From positions 1 to 64,000 of the forward strand of contig CAWIGI010000008.1 in NCBI GenBank assembly GCA_963835685.1: a stretch of DNA of 64,000 nucleotides. The letters run 5' to 3'. A program made the position numbers and the translations under genes. The stretch comes from DATAGF01 sp963835685 (GTDB taxonomy: Bacteria; Actinomycetota; Thermoleophilia; Miltoncostaeales; Miltoncostaeaceae). The notes beneath the pieces are model-generated. The model did no database searches. It was not told where the DNA came from and worked only from the letters and a program-made list of their open reading frames with translations. Positions 46,242 to 55,339 of this stretch are shown here, one piece after another; the stretch's first letter is position 1, and each line of letters opens with the position of its first letter.

Positions 46242-46245
46242 AGCG

Positions 46246-47032
46246 ATGGCCCTCGACGTCCCGGCATCCCCGCGCGCCCTCGGCCCCGAGCGCCGCGCCG
46301 AGATCCTCGCGGCGCTGCGCGCCCACGGGAAGGTCCGCGCAGCCGACCTGGCCGCCGCCCTCGGCGTGTCCGTCGACACCGTGCGCCGCGATCTCGACGA
46401 GCTCGCCGGCGCCGGCCTCCTGCGGCGCGTGCACGGCGGGGCGCTCCCGCCGGGGCCGACCCCCGGCGGCCACTCGGCGCGCCGGGGCCGCGACGCCCCC
46501 CAGAAGGCCGCCATCGCGCGGGCCGCGGCGGCCCTCGCCCGCGACGGCGACCTGATCCTGCTCGACGGCGGCACGACGACGCTCCAGGTGGCCCGCCACC
46601 TCGACCCCGGGCTGCGCGCGACCGCCGTCACGAACAGCCCGCCGATCGCCGTGGCCCTGGCCGGGCACCCGGGGCTGCGCGTCAGCGTCGTCGGCGGCGA
46701 GCTCGACCGCGACATGCTGGTGACGGTCGGGGCGGCCGCCGTCGCGGCCATCGGCGAGCTGCGGGCCGACATCTGCTTCCTCGGCGTCTGCGCCCTCCAC
46801 CCCGAGCTCGGGATCACCACGACCGACCTCGAGGAGCGCCACGTCAAGCGGGCCATGATCGACGCGTCGGCGCAGGTCGTCGCCCTCGCCGGCCCGGGCA
46901 AGCTCGGCAGCGCCGCCCCGTTCGTCGTCGGCTCGCTCGACGACCTCACCCACCTGGTCGCCGACGGCTCGGCGCCCGCCGACGTGCTCGCGGCCGCGCG
47001 CGAGCGCGGGGATCGAGGTGGTGCCGGCCTGA
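46246..47032 (+). CDS. DeoR-family sugar regulator
   Basis: GPERRAEILAALRAHGKVRA and LAAALGVSVDTVRRDLDELA form the DeoR winged helix; the C-terminal DeoRC sensor has DLILLDGGTTTLQVARHL, VVGGELDRDMLVTVGAAAV and GITTTDLEERHVKRAMIDAS. As printed, the frame passes into the next gene without a stop. One extra G in the run near 47008-47011 would give the normal DeoR end ERGIEVVPA and the TGA at 47030-47032. Likely controls itself, the divergent oxidoreductase and perhaps the sugar transporter. Confidence 0.85.
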
Positions 47033-48201
47033 GCCCCTCCCCCCGCCGCGCGCGGGCCGCCCTCACGCTCGTCTTCCTGGCGAACGGCGTCGCCTTCGGC
47101 ACGTTCGCCGCCCGCGTCCCCGCCATCAAGGAACGCCTCGACCTCGGCGACGGGGAGCTCGGCCTCGCGCTGCTGTTCATCGCGGCCGGGGCCCTGGTCG
47201 CCTTCCCGGTCGCCGGCCGCCTGATCGCCTCGACCGGCAGCCGCCCGGTCGTCCGCGCCGGGCTCGTGCTGATGCCCGCCGGCCTCGTCCTGGTCGCCCT
47301 GGCGCCCTCCCTGCCGGCGCTGATGGGCGCGGCCCTCGTGTTCGGCGCCGCCAACGCGACCCTCGACGTGGCGATGAACGCCCACGGGGTGACCGTCGAG
47401 CGCGGGCTCGGCCGTCCGATCATGTCGTCGCTGCACGCCGGCTGGAGCATCGGCGGCCTGGTCGGCGCCGGGCTCGGCGCGCTGCTCGCCGCCGGGGGCG
47501 TGGACGCCCGGGCCAACCTCATCCTGGTGCCGGTCGCGGTCTGCGCGCTCGCGCTCGCGGGGAGCCGGGCGCTCCTGCCCGCCGCCGAGGACTCGGCGCC
47601 CCCGCTGCCCGCCCTGCGCCGCCCGTCGGCGCGCATCGCGCTCCTGGGGCTGATCGCCTTCTGCTCGCTGTTCGCCGAGGGCGCCGCCGCCGACTGGAGC
47701 GCCGTCTACCTCGAGGACTCGCTCGGCGCGACCGCCGCCGTGGCCGCGACCGGGTTCGCCGCCTACTCCCTCGCCATGGCCGGCGGCCGGCTCGTCGGCG
47801 ACCGGCTCACCCTGCGGTGGGGGCCGTCCGGCCTGCTGGTGCGGTGCGGGCTGCTGGCGTCGGCGGGCATCGGCGTCGCGCTGGTCGTCGGCCACCCGGC
47901 CGCGGCGATCGCCGGCTTCGCCCTCCTCGGGGCCGGGGTGGCGCCCGTCGTCCCCGTCGTCTTCCGGGCGGGCGGCAGCACCCCGGGCGTCCCGGGGTCA
48001 CAGGGCATCGCCACCGTCGCCTGGCTGGGGTACCTCGGCTTCCTCGCCGGCCCGCCCGTCATCGGGCTGACGGCCGACGCCATCGGCCTGCCGGGCGCGC
48101 TCGGCATCGTCTGCGGGGCGACCGCCGCCGTGGCCCTGCTCGCCGGCGCGACGCGGACGGTCCCGGCCATCCGGGCCGAGGGGGCCCCGCATGCTGCCTG
48201 A
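47029..48201 (+). CDS. MFS transporter (FucP/sugar-type, 12 TM)
   Basis: LTLVFLANGVAFGTFAARVP begins TM1, AIKERLDLGDGELGLALLFI TM2, and VAGRLIASTGSRPVVRAGLV is motif A; ALVFGAANATLDVAMNAHGV and SSLHAGWSIGGLVGAGLGAL resemble YfkF/YbjJ-type carriers. About 390 residues, ending EGAPHAA at 48201. No clear start codon in frame: it is either read through from deoR or begins at a codon hidden by the indel near 47010. Substrate unknown; location suggests a sugar or derivative. Confidence 0.78.
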   Translation: MSPSPRRARAALTLVFLANGVAFGTFAARVPAIKERLDLGDGELGLALLFIAAGALVAFPVAGRLIASTGSRPVVRAGLVLMPAGLVLVALAPSLPALMGAALVFGAANATLDVAMNAHGVTVERGLGRPIMSSLHAGWSIGGLVGAGLGALLAAGGVDARANLILVPVAVCALALAGSRALLPAAEDSAPPLPALRRPSARIALLGLIAFCSLFAEGAAADWSAVYLEDSLGATAAVAATGFAAYSLAMAGGRLVGDRLTLRWGPSGLLVRCGLLASAGIGVALVVGHPAAAIAGFALLGAGVAPVVPVVFRAGGSTPGVPGSQGIATVAWLGYLGFLAGPPVIGLTADAIGLPGALGIVCGATAAVALLAGATRTVPAIRAEGAPHAA

Positions 48202-48819
48202 GCCGCCCCTGGCGCTCCTGTGCGACCTGGACGGCACGCTCGGTGGACTCGCGCGCGGAGGTTGACGCGGCCTGGCGCGCCTTCGCCGCGCGCCACGGCC
48301 TCGACGAGCGCGAGGTGCTGGCGGCGACCTTCGCCGGCTCCAGCCGCGAGGTGGTCGCGGCGGTCGCGCCCTGGGTCGACGTCGACGCCGAGACGGCGCT
48401 CGTGGAGCGCTCGCCAGGTGGAGGCGGCCGGCGCCACGCGCGCGATCGCGGGCGCGGCGGAGCTGATGGCGGCCTGGACGCCGGGCCGGCTCGCGGTGGT
48501 CACCTCGTGCGGCCGCGCGCTGGCCGAGGCGCGCCTGGCCGGCGCCGGCCTCCCGCGGCCCGCGGTGCTGGTGACCGCCGACGACGTGCGCCGCGGCAAG
48601 CCCGACCCCGAGGGCTACCGGCGCGCGGCGGCCCTGCTCGGCCTCGAGCCGGCGCGGTGCGTCGCGGTGGAGGACGCCCCGGCCGGGATCGCCGCCGCCC
48701 GCGCCGCGGGCGCGCGCACCGTGGGCGTGGCGACGACCCACCCCGCGGACGAGCTCGCGGAGGCCGACCTCGTCGTCGCCTCGCTGGCGGAGCTCGCCCG
48801 GGCGCCGGCGGCGCCGTAG
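48191..48819 (+). CDS. HAD-superfamily phosphatase (PGMB/GPH-like)
   Basis: PPLALLCDLDGTL is HAD motif I; AVVTSCGRALAEARLAGAGL motif II (Thr/Ser); DDVRRGKPDPEGYRRAAALL motif III (Lys); CVAVEDAPAGIAAARAAGAR motif IV. Indels near 48240 and 48415 shift frame twice but the cap domain (REVVAAVAPWVDVDAETALV) is there. About 209 codons. ATG at 48191 overlaps the MFS end by 11 bp. A sugar-phosphate phosphatase would fit its sugar-related neighbours. Confidence 0.85.
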
Positions 48820-48840
48820 CCGCGGGGTAACCTCGCGGGC

Positions 48841-49641
48841 ATGAGCGGCCCGCCCGCCACGACGGCGCTCCGGACGGTGCGCGCGACCCGCTACGCCGCG
48901 CCGCTGCGCGAGGGCGGCTCGCTGCCCGCGCTGGTGGAGGCCGACGACGACGGCATGTACGTCGTCAAGCTGCGCGGCGCGGGCCAGGGGCCGAAGGCGC
49001 TGGTCGCCGAGCTGATCGCCGGCGAGCTCGCCCGCAGCGTCGGCCTCGCGGTGCCCGAGATCGCGTTCGTCGAGCTCGACGCAGCGCTCGCCCCGGCCGA
49101 GCCCGATCAGGAGATCCAGGACCTCCTGACGGCGAGCGTCGGCGTGAACCTCGGGCTCGACTTCCTCCCCGGGGCGCTCGCCTTCGACCCCGCGGCGCCC
49201 CTGGCCGTTGACCCCGCCGCGGCCGCCGCGACCGTGTGGCTGGACGCCCTCGTCACCAACGTCAACCGCACGGCCCGCAACCCCAACCTGCTCGAGTGGC
49301 ACGGGCGCCTGTGGCTGATCGACCACGGGGCGGCCCTCTACCTGCACCACCGCACCTGGGCGCTGGCCGAGCGGGCCCGCGACCCGTTCCCCGCGATCGC
49401 CGAGCACGTGCTGCTCCCGTTTGCTCGCTCAGTCAACGAGGTCGACGAGGGGCTCGCGGCCGCGCTCGAGGGCGGGGTGCTCGAGGGGATCGCCGCGCTG
49501 GTGCCGGACGCCTGGCTCGTCGCCGAGGGCGAGGACGCCGACCCGTCCGCGCGCCGGCGCGCCTACGTGGACTACCTCGCCCGCCGCCTCGAGCCGCCGC
49601 GGGCGTTCGCGGAGGAGGCCGAGCGTGCCCGCCGCGGCTGA
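48841..49641 (+). CDS. HipA-like kinase-fold protein
   Basis: Protein of the HipA-like kinase family that pairs with DUF3037: MYVVKLRGAGQGPKALVAEL provides the ATP-binding lysine, GLAVPEIAFVELDAALAPAE the hinge, VWLDALVTNVNRTARNPNLL the catalytic loop (D...N) and LWLIDHGAALYLHH the metal Asp. 266 residues. Not HipA proper: no HipB antitoxin is next to it. It overlaps the DUF3037 gene by 17 bp. Target unknown. Confidence 0.82.
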   Translation: MSGPPATTALRTVRATRYAAPLREGGSLPALVEADDDGMYVVKLRGAGQGPKALVAELIAGELARSVGLAVPEIAFVELDAALAPAEPDQEIQDLLTASVGVNLGLDFLPGALAFDPAAPLAVDPAAAAATVWLDALVTNVNRTARNPNLLEWHGRLWLIDHGAALYLHHRTWALAERARDPFPAIAEHVLLPFARSVNEVDEGLAAALEGGVLEGIAALVPDAWLVAEGEDADPSARRRAYVDYLARRLEPPRAFAEEAERARRG

Positions 49642-50014
49642 GGCCCCGTTCCAGTACGCCGTGCTCCGCGTCGTGCCCGACGTCGAGCGCGGAGAGCGGC
49701 TGAACGCGGGGGTCGTCCTGTTCGCGCGGACGCTCGACTTCCTGGGAGCACGGGTCCGGCTGGACGAGTCGCGCCTGGAGGCGCTCTGGCCCGGCGCCGA
49801 CGCGCCCGCGATCGCCCGCCACCTCGACGGGCTCGCGCGCATCGCGGCCGGCGACCCGGCGGCCGGGCCGATCGCCGTGCTGCCGCCCTCGCAGCGCTTC
49901 CACTGGCTGGTCGCCCCGGCGAGCACGGTCGTGCAGCCGTCGGCCGTCCACACCGGCCTCTGCGACGATCCGGCCGCCGCCCTCGACCGTCTGTTCGAGC
50001 GGCTGGTGGGGTAG
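49625..50014 (+). CDS. DUF3037-family protein, partner of HipA-like kinase
   Basis: FQYAVLRVVPDVERGERLNA followed by GVVLFARTLDFLGARVRL is the DUF3037 start; SQRFHWLVAPASTVVQPSAV follows and the end has LCDDPAAALDRLFERLVG. 129 residues, GTG start at 49625 inside the end of the kinase-like gene. The pair is recurrent in actinobacteria and proteobacteria, with no known function. Confidence 0.85.
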   Translation: MPAAAEAPFQYAVLRVVPDVERGERLNAGVVLFARTLDFLGARVRLDESRLEALWPGADAPAIARHLDGLARIAAGDPAAGPIAVLPPSQRFHWLVAPASTVVQPSAVHTGLCDDPAAALDRLFERLVG

Positions 50015-50025
50015 GGTCGCGCCCC

Positions 50026-50376
50026 ATGCCCGGAGCGGCCTTCTGGAGCGGCTGGATCCTCTTCGCGGGGATCATGATGCTGCTGATCGGCGCCTACAAC
50101 CTGGTGTTCGACTTCACCGCGTGGGGCTGGATCATGCTCGATCTGGGGCATCGCGCTGTGTCTGGCGGTTGCTGGGCTCGTGAGAGGGAAGCCCTGGTCG
50201 CGCTGGGCCGGCATCGTCGTCGTCGGCCTGAACGTGGTGGCGCAGGCGGCCTTCCTCTCCGTCTTCCCGCTCTGGAGCATCCTCGTCGTCGGCCTCTGTG
50301 TGCTGGTGATCTTCGCCCTCGCCGCCCGCTGGGAGGAGGCCCAGGCGGACATGACCGGGACCGTCTCGGGTCGTGA
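50026..50376 (+). CDS. four-TM membrane protein (DUF7144-like), frameshifted
   Basis: FWSGWILFAGIMMLLIGAYN is the first helix, then VFDFTAWGWIMLD; after an indel near 50145 the next frame has GLVRGKPWSRWAGIVVVGLN, VVAQAAFLSVFPLWSILVVG and LCVLVIFALAARWEE. This order matches small actinobacterial four-helix proteins of the DUF7144 type. About 116 codons. The stop is taken as the TGA overlapping the next GTG near 50373. Function unknown. Confidence 0.7.
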   Translation: MPGAAFWSGWILFAGIMMLLIGAYNLVFDFTAWGWIMLDLGHRAVSGGCWAREREALVALGRHRRRRPERGGAGGLPLRLPALEHPRRRPLCAGDLRPRRPLGGGPGGHDRDRLGS

Positions 50377-51169
50377 CCGGCGACCGGCCCCCGAAGCTGA
50401 AGCGTGCGGCGTTCGAGCGCGAGCTGGAGCGCCTGCAGCGCGAGCTCGTGGTGATGCAGCAGTACGTCATCGCCGAAGGGCTCAAGCTGGTCGTCGTGTT
50501 CGAGGGACGGGACGCCGCGGGCAAGGGCGGCGTCATCAAGCGCATCTACGAGCGCATGAACCCGCGCTACTGCCGGGTGGTCGCCCTCGGGACGCCCACC
50601 GAGCGCGAGAAGACCCAGTGGTACTTCCAGCGCTACGTCCCCCACCTGCCCGCGGCGGGCGAGATCGTCCTGTTCGACCGGAGCTGGTACAACCGCGCCG
50701 GCGTGGAGCGCGTGATGGGCTTCTGCACGGACGAGGAGTACGAGGAGTTCATGCGCACGTGCCCGCAGTTCGAGCGCGCGCTGATCCGCTCGGGGATCCA
50801 GCTCGTCAAGTACTGGTTCTCGATCAGCGACGCGGAGCAGGAGCGGCGCTTCCAGGCGCGCATCGAGGACCCGATGCGCCGCTGGAAGCTGAGCCCGATG
50901 GACGTGGAGTCGCGCGAGCGGTGGGTCGACTACGCGCGCGCGAAGGACGACATGTTCGCCATCACCGACATCGAAGCTGACGCCCTGGTACGTCGTGAAC
51001 GCCGACGACAAGCGGCGGGCGCGGCTCAACTGCATCACGCACCTCCTCTCGCTGGTGCCCCACGAGGACCGCACGCCGCCGCCGATCGAGCTCCCGCCGC
51101 GCCAGCCCGACGGCAGCTACGTGCGGCCGCCGCATCAGCGACCAGACCTTCGTCCCCGAGGTCTTCTGA
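50373..51169 (+). CDS. ppk2: polyphosphate kinase 2
   Basis: PPK2 transfers phosphate between polyphosphate and nucleotides. VVVFEGRDAAGKGGVIKRIY is the P-loop; VALGTPTEREKTQWYFQRYV, IVLFDRSWYNRAGVERVMGF (Walker B and lid) and LVKYWFSISDAEQERRFQAR follow. Indels near 50985 and 51130 shift frame before the end (DRTPPPIELPPRQPDGSYVR, then PPISDQTFVPEVF-like). About 265 codons; length fits class I PPK2 (ADP-forming or GDP-forming cannot be told). Confidence 0.9.
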
Positions 51170-52277
51170 GCGGCCGCCGCGCAGCGCGCCGGCTGGCCGC
51201 GTGCGCCGCGATCGCCGCCTTGGCGGCCGCGGCGCTGCCCGCGCCCTCGCGCCGCCCAGGCCCCGCCGCCGGCCCCGGTCGCGCTCGGCACCCCCGTCCT
51301 CGGCGCGTCGCTGCTCGGCCCCGACGCAGATCGCGGCCTGGTACGGGGCCACCGGCATCACCCCGCGCAGCCCCACCGCCGTCGCGCGGATCGCGCAGCT
51401 CTTCGTGGAGGAGGGCGCCGCCCAGGGCGTGCGCGGCGACATCGCCTTCGCGCAGGCCATGCTCGAGACCGGCTACCTCCGCTTCGGCGGCCAGGTCGAG
51501 CCGGCCGACCACAACTTCGGCGGCATCGGCGCGTGCGACTCCTGCCGGCGGGGGCTGCGGTTCCCCGACCCCGAGACCGGCATCAGGGCCCACATCCAGC
51601 ACCTGTGGGCCTACGCCTCCCCCACCGCCGACGCCGCCGCCCTGGCGCGGCCGCTCGCCGACGTCCGCTTCCGCTACGTGCAGCCGCCGGGGAAGGCGCC
51701 GCTGTGGGAGGCGATGGGCAACGGCAACTGGGCCACCGACGCCGACTACGCGCGCAAGGTGCTGACGATCTGGCGCGGCATGCTGGCCTGGAACGGGGTC
51801 GCGGTGCCGCCCCCCGCCCCCGCGCCGGGGGTGGTGCCGCTGGGGCCGCTGCTGGTGCGCACCTCGGCCGCCGGCGCCGGCAACCTGGCCGGGTGGCGGC
51901 TGCGGCGCGAGAACCTGGCCGGCGGCATCGCCCGCCTCGGCGCGCCCGCCAGCCGCACGCCTGGCGCGGGCGGCGTCTGCCTGGCGCGCTGGCCCGTCGT
52001 GGGCGCCGCGATCCTCCTGGCCGGCGGCGGCGACGCCTGCGCCTCCGACGCGGCCGTCGTGCGCTGGGCGCGCCTCTCGGCGCCGGTCTGGCGGACCCAG
52101 CGCGGCCTGTCCCCGGGCGACCCGGCGCGGAGGATGCGCGCTCTCTACCCCCGCGCGCGGGTGCGCGGGGGACGCTGGTGGCTCGTCTCCGGACGGCGCG
52201 CGGGGGCGCCCGCGCCGCGCCTGCGTGCCGAGGTGCGCGCCGACCGCGTGCGGGCGCTCTGGGTGGACGTCGGCTAG
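51166..52277 (+). CDS. secreted glucosaminidase-domain peptidoglycan hydrolase
   Basis: Signal peptide (ARRLAACAAIAALAAAALPA) read in one frame, then after an indel near 51260-51320 the catalytic part: RIAQLFVEEGAAQGVRGDIA, FAQAMLETGYLRFGGQVEPA, DHNFGGIGACDSCRRGLRFP. This is the glucosaminidase (LYZ2-like) E...Y..F motif set. WAYASPTADAAALARPLADV and ATDADYARKVLTIWRGMLAW complete it. A C-terminal beta domain follows (SDAAVVRWARLSAPVWRTQR). The start is not certain because of the indels. Cuts the glycan chain of the cell wall. Confidence 0.8.
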
Positions 52278-52289
52278 GCTCCCCTCCCG

Positions 52290-53315
52290 ATGATGCGAGT
52301 CGTGATCGTCGGCGGCGGGATGGTCGGCATGACGCTCTCCCGCCTGCTCCGCCTGCGGGGGTTCGAGCCCGTGGTGCTGGAGCGGATGCCCGCGGGGCAC
52401 TACATCCCGCGCGGCTACATGCTCGGCTTCCAGGGGTACGAGCCGCTGGATGAGGTCGGCGTCTACGGCGAGGTGCGCGAGGCGGGGCGGCCGATCGCGC
52501 CGCTCCCCGACCAGCCTCCGGTCGCCGTGGCCGTGCGGTTCGGCGCCCTGATCGAGGCGCTGCAGCGCGACCTGCCGATCGAGAACGAGCGCACGGTCGT
52601 GGAGCTCGTGAAGGAGGGCGACCGCGTGGTCGGCGTCGTCGCGGAGGGCCCCGAGGGCCCCGCGACGTTCGAGGCCGACCTGGTGGTCGCCTGTGACGGC
52701 ATGCGCTCGCCGGTGCGCGAGATGGCCGGCCTGGAGGCGAACTTCGACGCGCTTCCCGAGGCCGAGCTCGGCTTCATGAGCCCCTCCGTGGCCGACACGT
52801 CCTTCGCGATGGCCTACATGTCCGACGGCGGTCACATCGGGATGCTCTCCTGGAACGAGGGCTCGGCCGGCTGGCGCAGCATCGACCGGGTCGGCGCGGA
52901 GGCCGCCCTCGCCCCGGGGCTGGAGGCGATCAAGGAGATGTGGGCGCGGCTCCTGCCGGCCGCCGCGTCGGCCGTCGAGGGCCTCACCTCGATCGAGCAG
53001 GTGCGCTACTCGGAGCCGCTGCTGCTCGCCTGCCCGCGCTGGTGGACGCCCGGCGTCGTCATCATCGGCGACGCCGCCCACTTCTTCGGCCCGGAGACCG
53101 GGGTGAGCTCGGGCATCGGCCTCGGCGACGCCCACGCCCTCGCCGAGGCGATCGCGCAGAACCCCGACGACCCCGACGCCGCCTGCCTCAGCTACGAGAC
53201 CTGGCGCGCGCCGGCGGTGCGCCCCTACGAGGCCAACGACCCGGGCCGGTCGCGCATGGTGCTGGCCGGCCAGGTCGAGGCGCGGCCCGAGGAGCGCTGG
53301 CCGGTCCCGGCGTAG
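52290..53315 (+). CDS. FAD-dependent monooxygenase (PHBH type)
   Basis: MMRVVIVGGGMVGMTLSRLL is the GxGxxG FAD motif, DLVVACDGMRSPVREMAG the DG motif, and VVIIGDAAHFFGPETGVSSG the GD motif that closes FAD. 341 residues, complete, and shorter than aromatic hydroxylases. It is convergent with the acetoacetate decarboxylase-like gene. Substrate unknown. Confidence 0.9.
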   Translation: MMRVVIVGGGMVGMTLSRLLRLRGFEPVVLERMPAGHYIPRGYMLGFQGYEPLDEVGVYGEVREAGRPIAPLPDQPPVAVAVRFGALIEALQRDLPIENERTVVELVKEGDRVVGVVAEGPEGPATFEADLVVACDGMRSPVREMAGLEANFDALPEAELGFMSPSVADTSFAMAYMSDGGHIGMLSWNEGSAGWRSIDRVGAEAALAPGLEAIKEMWARLLPAAASAVEGLTSIEQVRYSEPLLLACPRWWTPGVVIIGDAAHFFGPETGVSSGIGLGDAHALAEAIAQNPDDPDAACLSYETWRAPAVRPYEANDPGRSRMVLAGQVEARPEERWPVPA

Positions 53316-53325
53316 GCGGTCGCCC

Positions 53326-54144
53326 TCAGGCGCCGGCGGCGACGGCGGGCGGCTCCACCGGCTCCGCCGCGGGCGCCGCCTCGTAGCGCTTGATCACCCT
53401 CCCGTACGGCAGCACGAAGTTGTAGCGGCCCCAGCTCGCGGCGACCATCCGCCGCACCGGCATCCGGTGCCACGGATCCACGGCCGACGGCGAGTCGAAC
53501 GTGACGTTTCCTGGGCCCGAGAAGCCCTCGCCGCGGCCGTCCGAGCCCACGATGAGCTCGAACTTCAGCGGCGTGAGCACCAGCTCGCAGACCTCGGGCG
53601 GCGCGCCCTCCTCGGGGCTCGGGATCACCTTCAGCGTCACCAGCGGCGGGCTGGCGACGTCCTCGGGCGCGAGGATGTCGCGCGGCCGCAGGACGCCGGT
53701 GCAGATGCGCTTGCCCTTCGGGCGCTCGGCGTACGCGGAGATGATCTCGTGCTCCTTGACCCACTCGACCTCCCCGAACAGCTTGGGGAAGCCGTAGGGC
53801 TCGCGGCCGCCGATCAGGCCGACCTCGTTCGTGACGAGGAGGTTGGCGCAGAAGGTGACGGGCTCGCCCTCCCAGAGGCAGCTCACGCCGAGGATCGCCT
53901 CGGTGTAGGCGCCGAGGGTCGAGAAGTGGAAGTTGGTGAAGATGAGCTGGGCGATCGCGGGCGAGTGGGCGATCGTGAGGCCCTCGGGCACGATCGCCGC
54001 GGCCGCGTCGTCGTCCGTCTCGTAGGCGAAGCCCATCACCTCGATGCCGCGGTAGTAGTAGGGCGGCCGGTCGAAGGGCGGGTCGGTCACCGGCATGGAG
54101 AAGCCGAACCGGTCCGGCGTCAGGCGTCCGGGTGTGCCAGGCAT
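53326..54144 (-). CDS. acetoacetate decarboxylase-family protein
   Basis: Fold of acetoacetate decarboxylase: MGFAYETDDDAAAAIVPEGL, FTNFHFSTLGAYTEAILGVS, CANLLVTNEVGLIGGREPYG, FPKLFGEVEW holding the Schiff-base Lys candidate, and RRMVAASWGRYNFVLPYGRV. 272 residues, complete. In the true enzyme a Lys-Lys pair tunes the pKa; here only one Lys is visible at that site, so a different reaction (aldolase- or dehydratase-like relatives are known) is possible. Confidence 0.82.
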   Translation of the reverse strand: MPGTPGRLTPDRFGFSMPVTDPPFDRPPYYYRGIEVMGFAYETDDDAAAAIVPEGLTIAHSPAIAQLIFTNFHFSTLGAYTEAILGVSCLWEGEPVTFCANLLVTNEVGLIGGREPYGFPKLFGEVEWVKEHEIISAYAERPKGKRICTGVLRPRDILAPEDVASPPLVTLKVIPSPEEGAPPEVCELVLTPLKFELIVGSDGRGEGFSGPGNVTFDSPSAVDPWHRMPVRRMVAASWGRYNFVLPYGRVIKRYEAAPAAEPVEPPAVAAGA

Positions 54145-54450
54145 GCGGGCTCCCTTCCTGGGCCCGGCGGGGGCGCGGCCGGCGCGTCCGCCGGGCGTGT
54201 CGAAGCCCCGCGAGCATCTCGGACGGGCCGCCGGGACGCAAGGGCAACAGAGGGGCGCCGACCGGGCAACTCGCGGGCCACCCCCAGCGGGGTGACGATC
54301 CAGGTCTACCGGCCCACCGGGCGCCCGCAGTACGCAACGGCCACGGCCGGCTGAAGCACGTGACATAGGTGCCGCATCGAGGGGGCCGGACGACCGCAGC
54401 GACCGGTGGAACACGCTCCAGTGGGCCGCCAGCGGTGCCGCCTATCGGGA

Positions 54451-54525
54451 AGGTGACGGCGGGATTCGAACCCGCGAATACCGGTTTTGCAGACCGGCGC
54501 GTTAGACCAGCTTCGCCACGTCACC
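54451..54525 (-). tRNA. tRNA-Cys (GCA)
   Basis: 75 nt. Acceptor GGTGACG pairs with CGTCACC; anticodon stem CCGGT/ACCGG with loop CTGCAAA (anticodon GCA); T-arm GCGGG-TTCGAAT-CCCGC. No encoded CCA. Same strand as tRNA-Gly and tRNA-Val. Confidence 0.95.
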
Positions 54526-54619
54526 GCGGGGCGCGAAGCGTAGCAACGAGGGTCCGCGGCGAGGGCGTCGAAGACCGAGCGCCATGGAGAACCCCGGGCG
54601 CTCCGCTAGGGTCGCCACG

Positions 54620-55225
54620 ATGAGGAGGTCGCTGGGCATCGGGATCCTCTCCGTCGCCATCGCAACCGTCTTCGCCCTCGCCGGCCCGGGGATCGCCGCC
54701 GAGAAGAAGCCCCGCATGACGGTCATCGGCGACTCCGTCCAGGCGTCGTTCGGCTACGTGCCCAGGGCGGTCCGGCGGCTCGGCAAGGGCTTCGACCTCC
54801 GCATGGACGCGCGCGTCTGCCGCCGCCTCATCACGGCGAGCTGCTCCTACAACGGGAGCACCCCCCAGACCGCCCTGCAGCTCATCAAGAGCAGGGGCGG
54901 CGCCCTCGGATCGGTGGTCGTGATGAACGTCGGCTACAACGAGGGCTCCGCGACCTACGACGTCAACGCGGTCATGCGCGCGCTGCGGAGGGCCGGCGTC
55001 GATCACGTCGTCTGGGTGTCCCTGCGCGAGACGCGCAGCGTGTACAGGTCGATCAACGGGAACATCCGCCAGGCCGACCCGCGTTGGAAGGCGCTGACCG
55101 TGGCGGACTGGAACGCCATCAGCGCAGGCAAGCCGTGGTTCCGCTCGGACGGCCTGCACCTCAACGCGTCGGGCGCCTACGCCCTGTCGGGCCTCATCCG
55201 CCAGAAGGTCCTCGCCGCGCTCTGA
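54620..55225 (+). CDS. secreted SGNH/GDSL hydrolase
   Basis: Exported esterase-type fold. Signal peptide (IGILSVAIATVFALAGPGIA), block I MTVIGDSVQASFGY (Ser), block III VVVMNVGYNEGSA (Asn), block V RSDGLHLNASGAYALSGL (Asp...His). 201 residues. The central oxyanion Gly block is RVCRRLITASCSYNGSTPQT with two Cys that may pair. ATG at 54620. Substrate unknown; cell-wall acyl groups are a common target. Confidence 0.85.
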   Translation: MRRSLGIGILSVAIATVFALAGPGIAAEKKPRMTVIGDSVQASFGYVPRAVRRLGKGFDLRMDARVCRRLITASCSYNGSTPQTALQLIKSRGGALGSVVVMNVGYNEGSATYDVNAVMRALRRAGVDHVVWVSLRETRSVYRSINGNIRQADPRWKALTVADWNAISAGKPWFRSDGLHLNASGAYALSGLIRQKVLAAL

Positions 55226-55284
55226 CAGGGGGTCCTCCCCGGCTTCGAGGTGGCGCGCCCCTCCGCTGTAGAGGGCGCTTGCAT

Positions 55285-55324
55285 AACTACGCTTCGTAGT
55301 TGATAACTCCGGAACGTAGTTATC
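55285..55324 (+). promoter_or_regulatory. twin AT-rich palindromes in front of the FAD monooxygenase
   Basis: First dyad: AACTACG (55285-55291) and CGTAGTT (55295-55301). Second: GATAACTCCG (55302-55311) and CGTAGTTATC (55315-55324), 9 of 10 matching. All four half-sites share AACTACG or its near copy. Sits 15 bp before the ATG at 55340; likely a TetR- or MarR-type operator. No regulator gene is next to it. Confidence 0.7.
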
Positions 55325-55339
55325 GCTGGAGGAGTGGAG

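Noticed and set aside
44416..46245. N-terminal extension of the DeoR frame by about 600 codons
   Set aside because: This part is the antisense of the binding protein and oxidoreductase genes; the family start is at 46246 behind a clear promoter.
45384..48830. 1,148-codon open frame on the plus strand
   Set aside because: Out-of-frame shadow of deoR, MFS and HAD genes caused by high GC; no family sequence until its last part.
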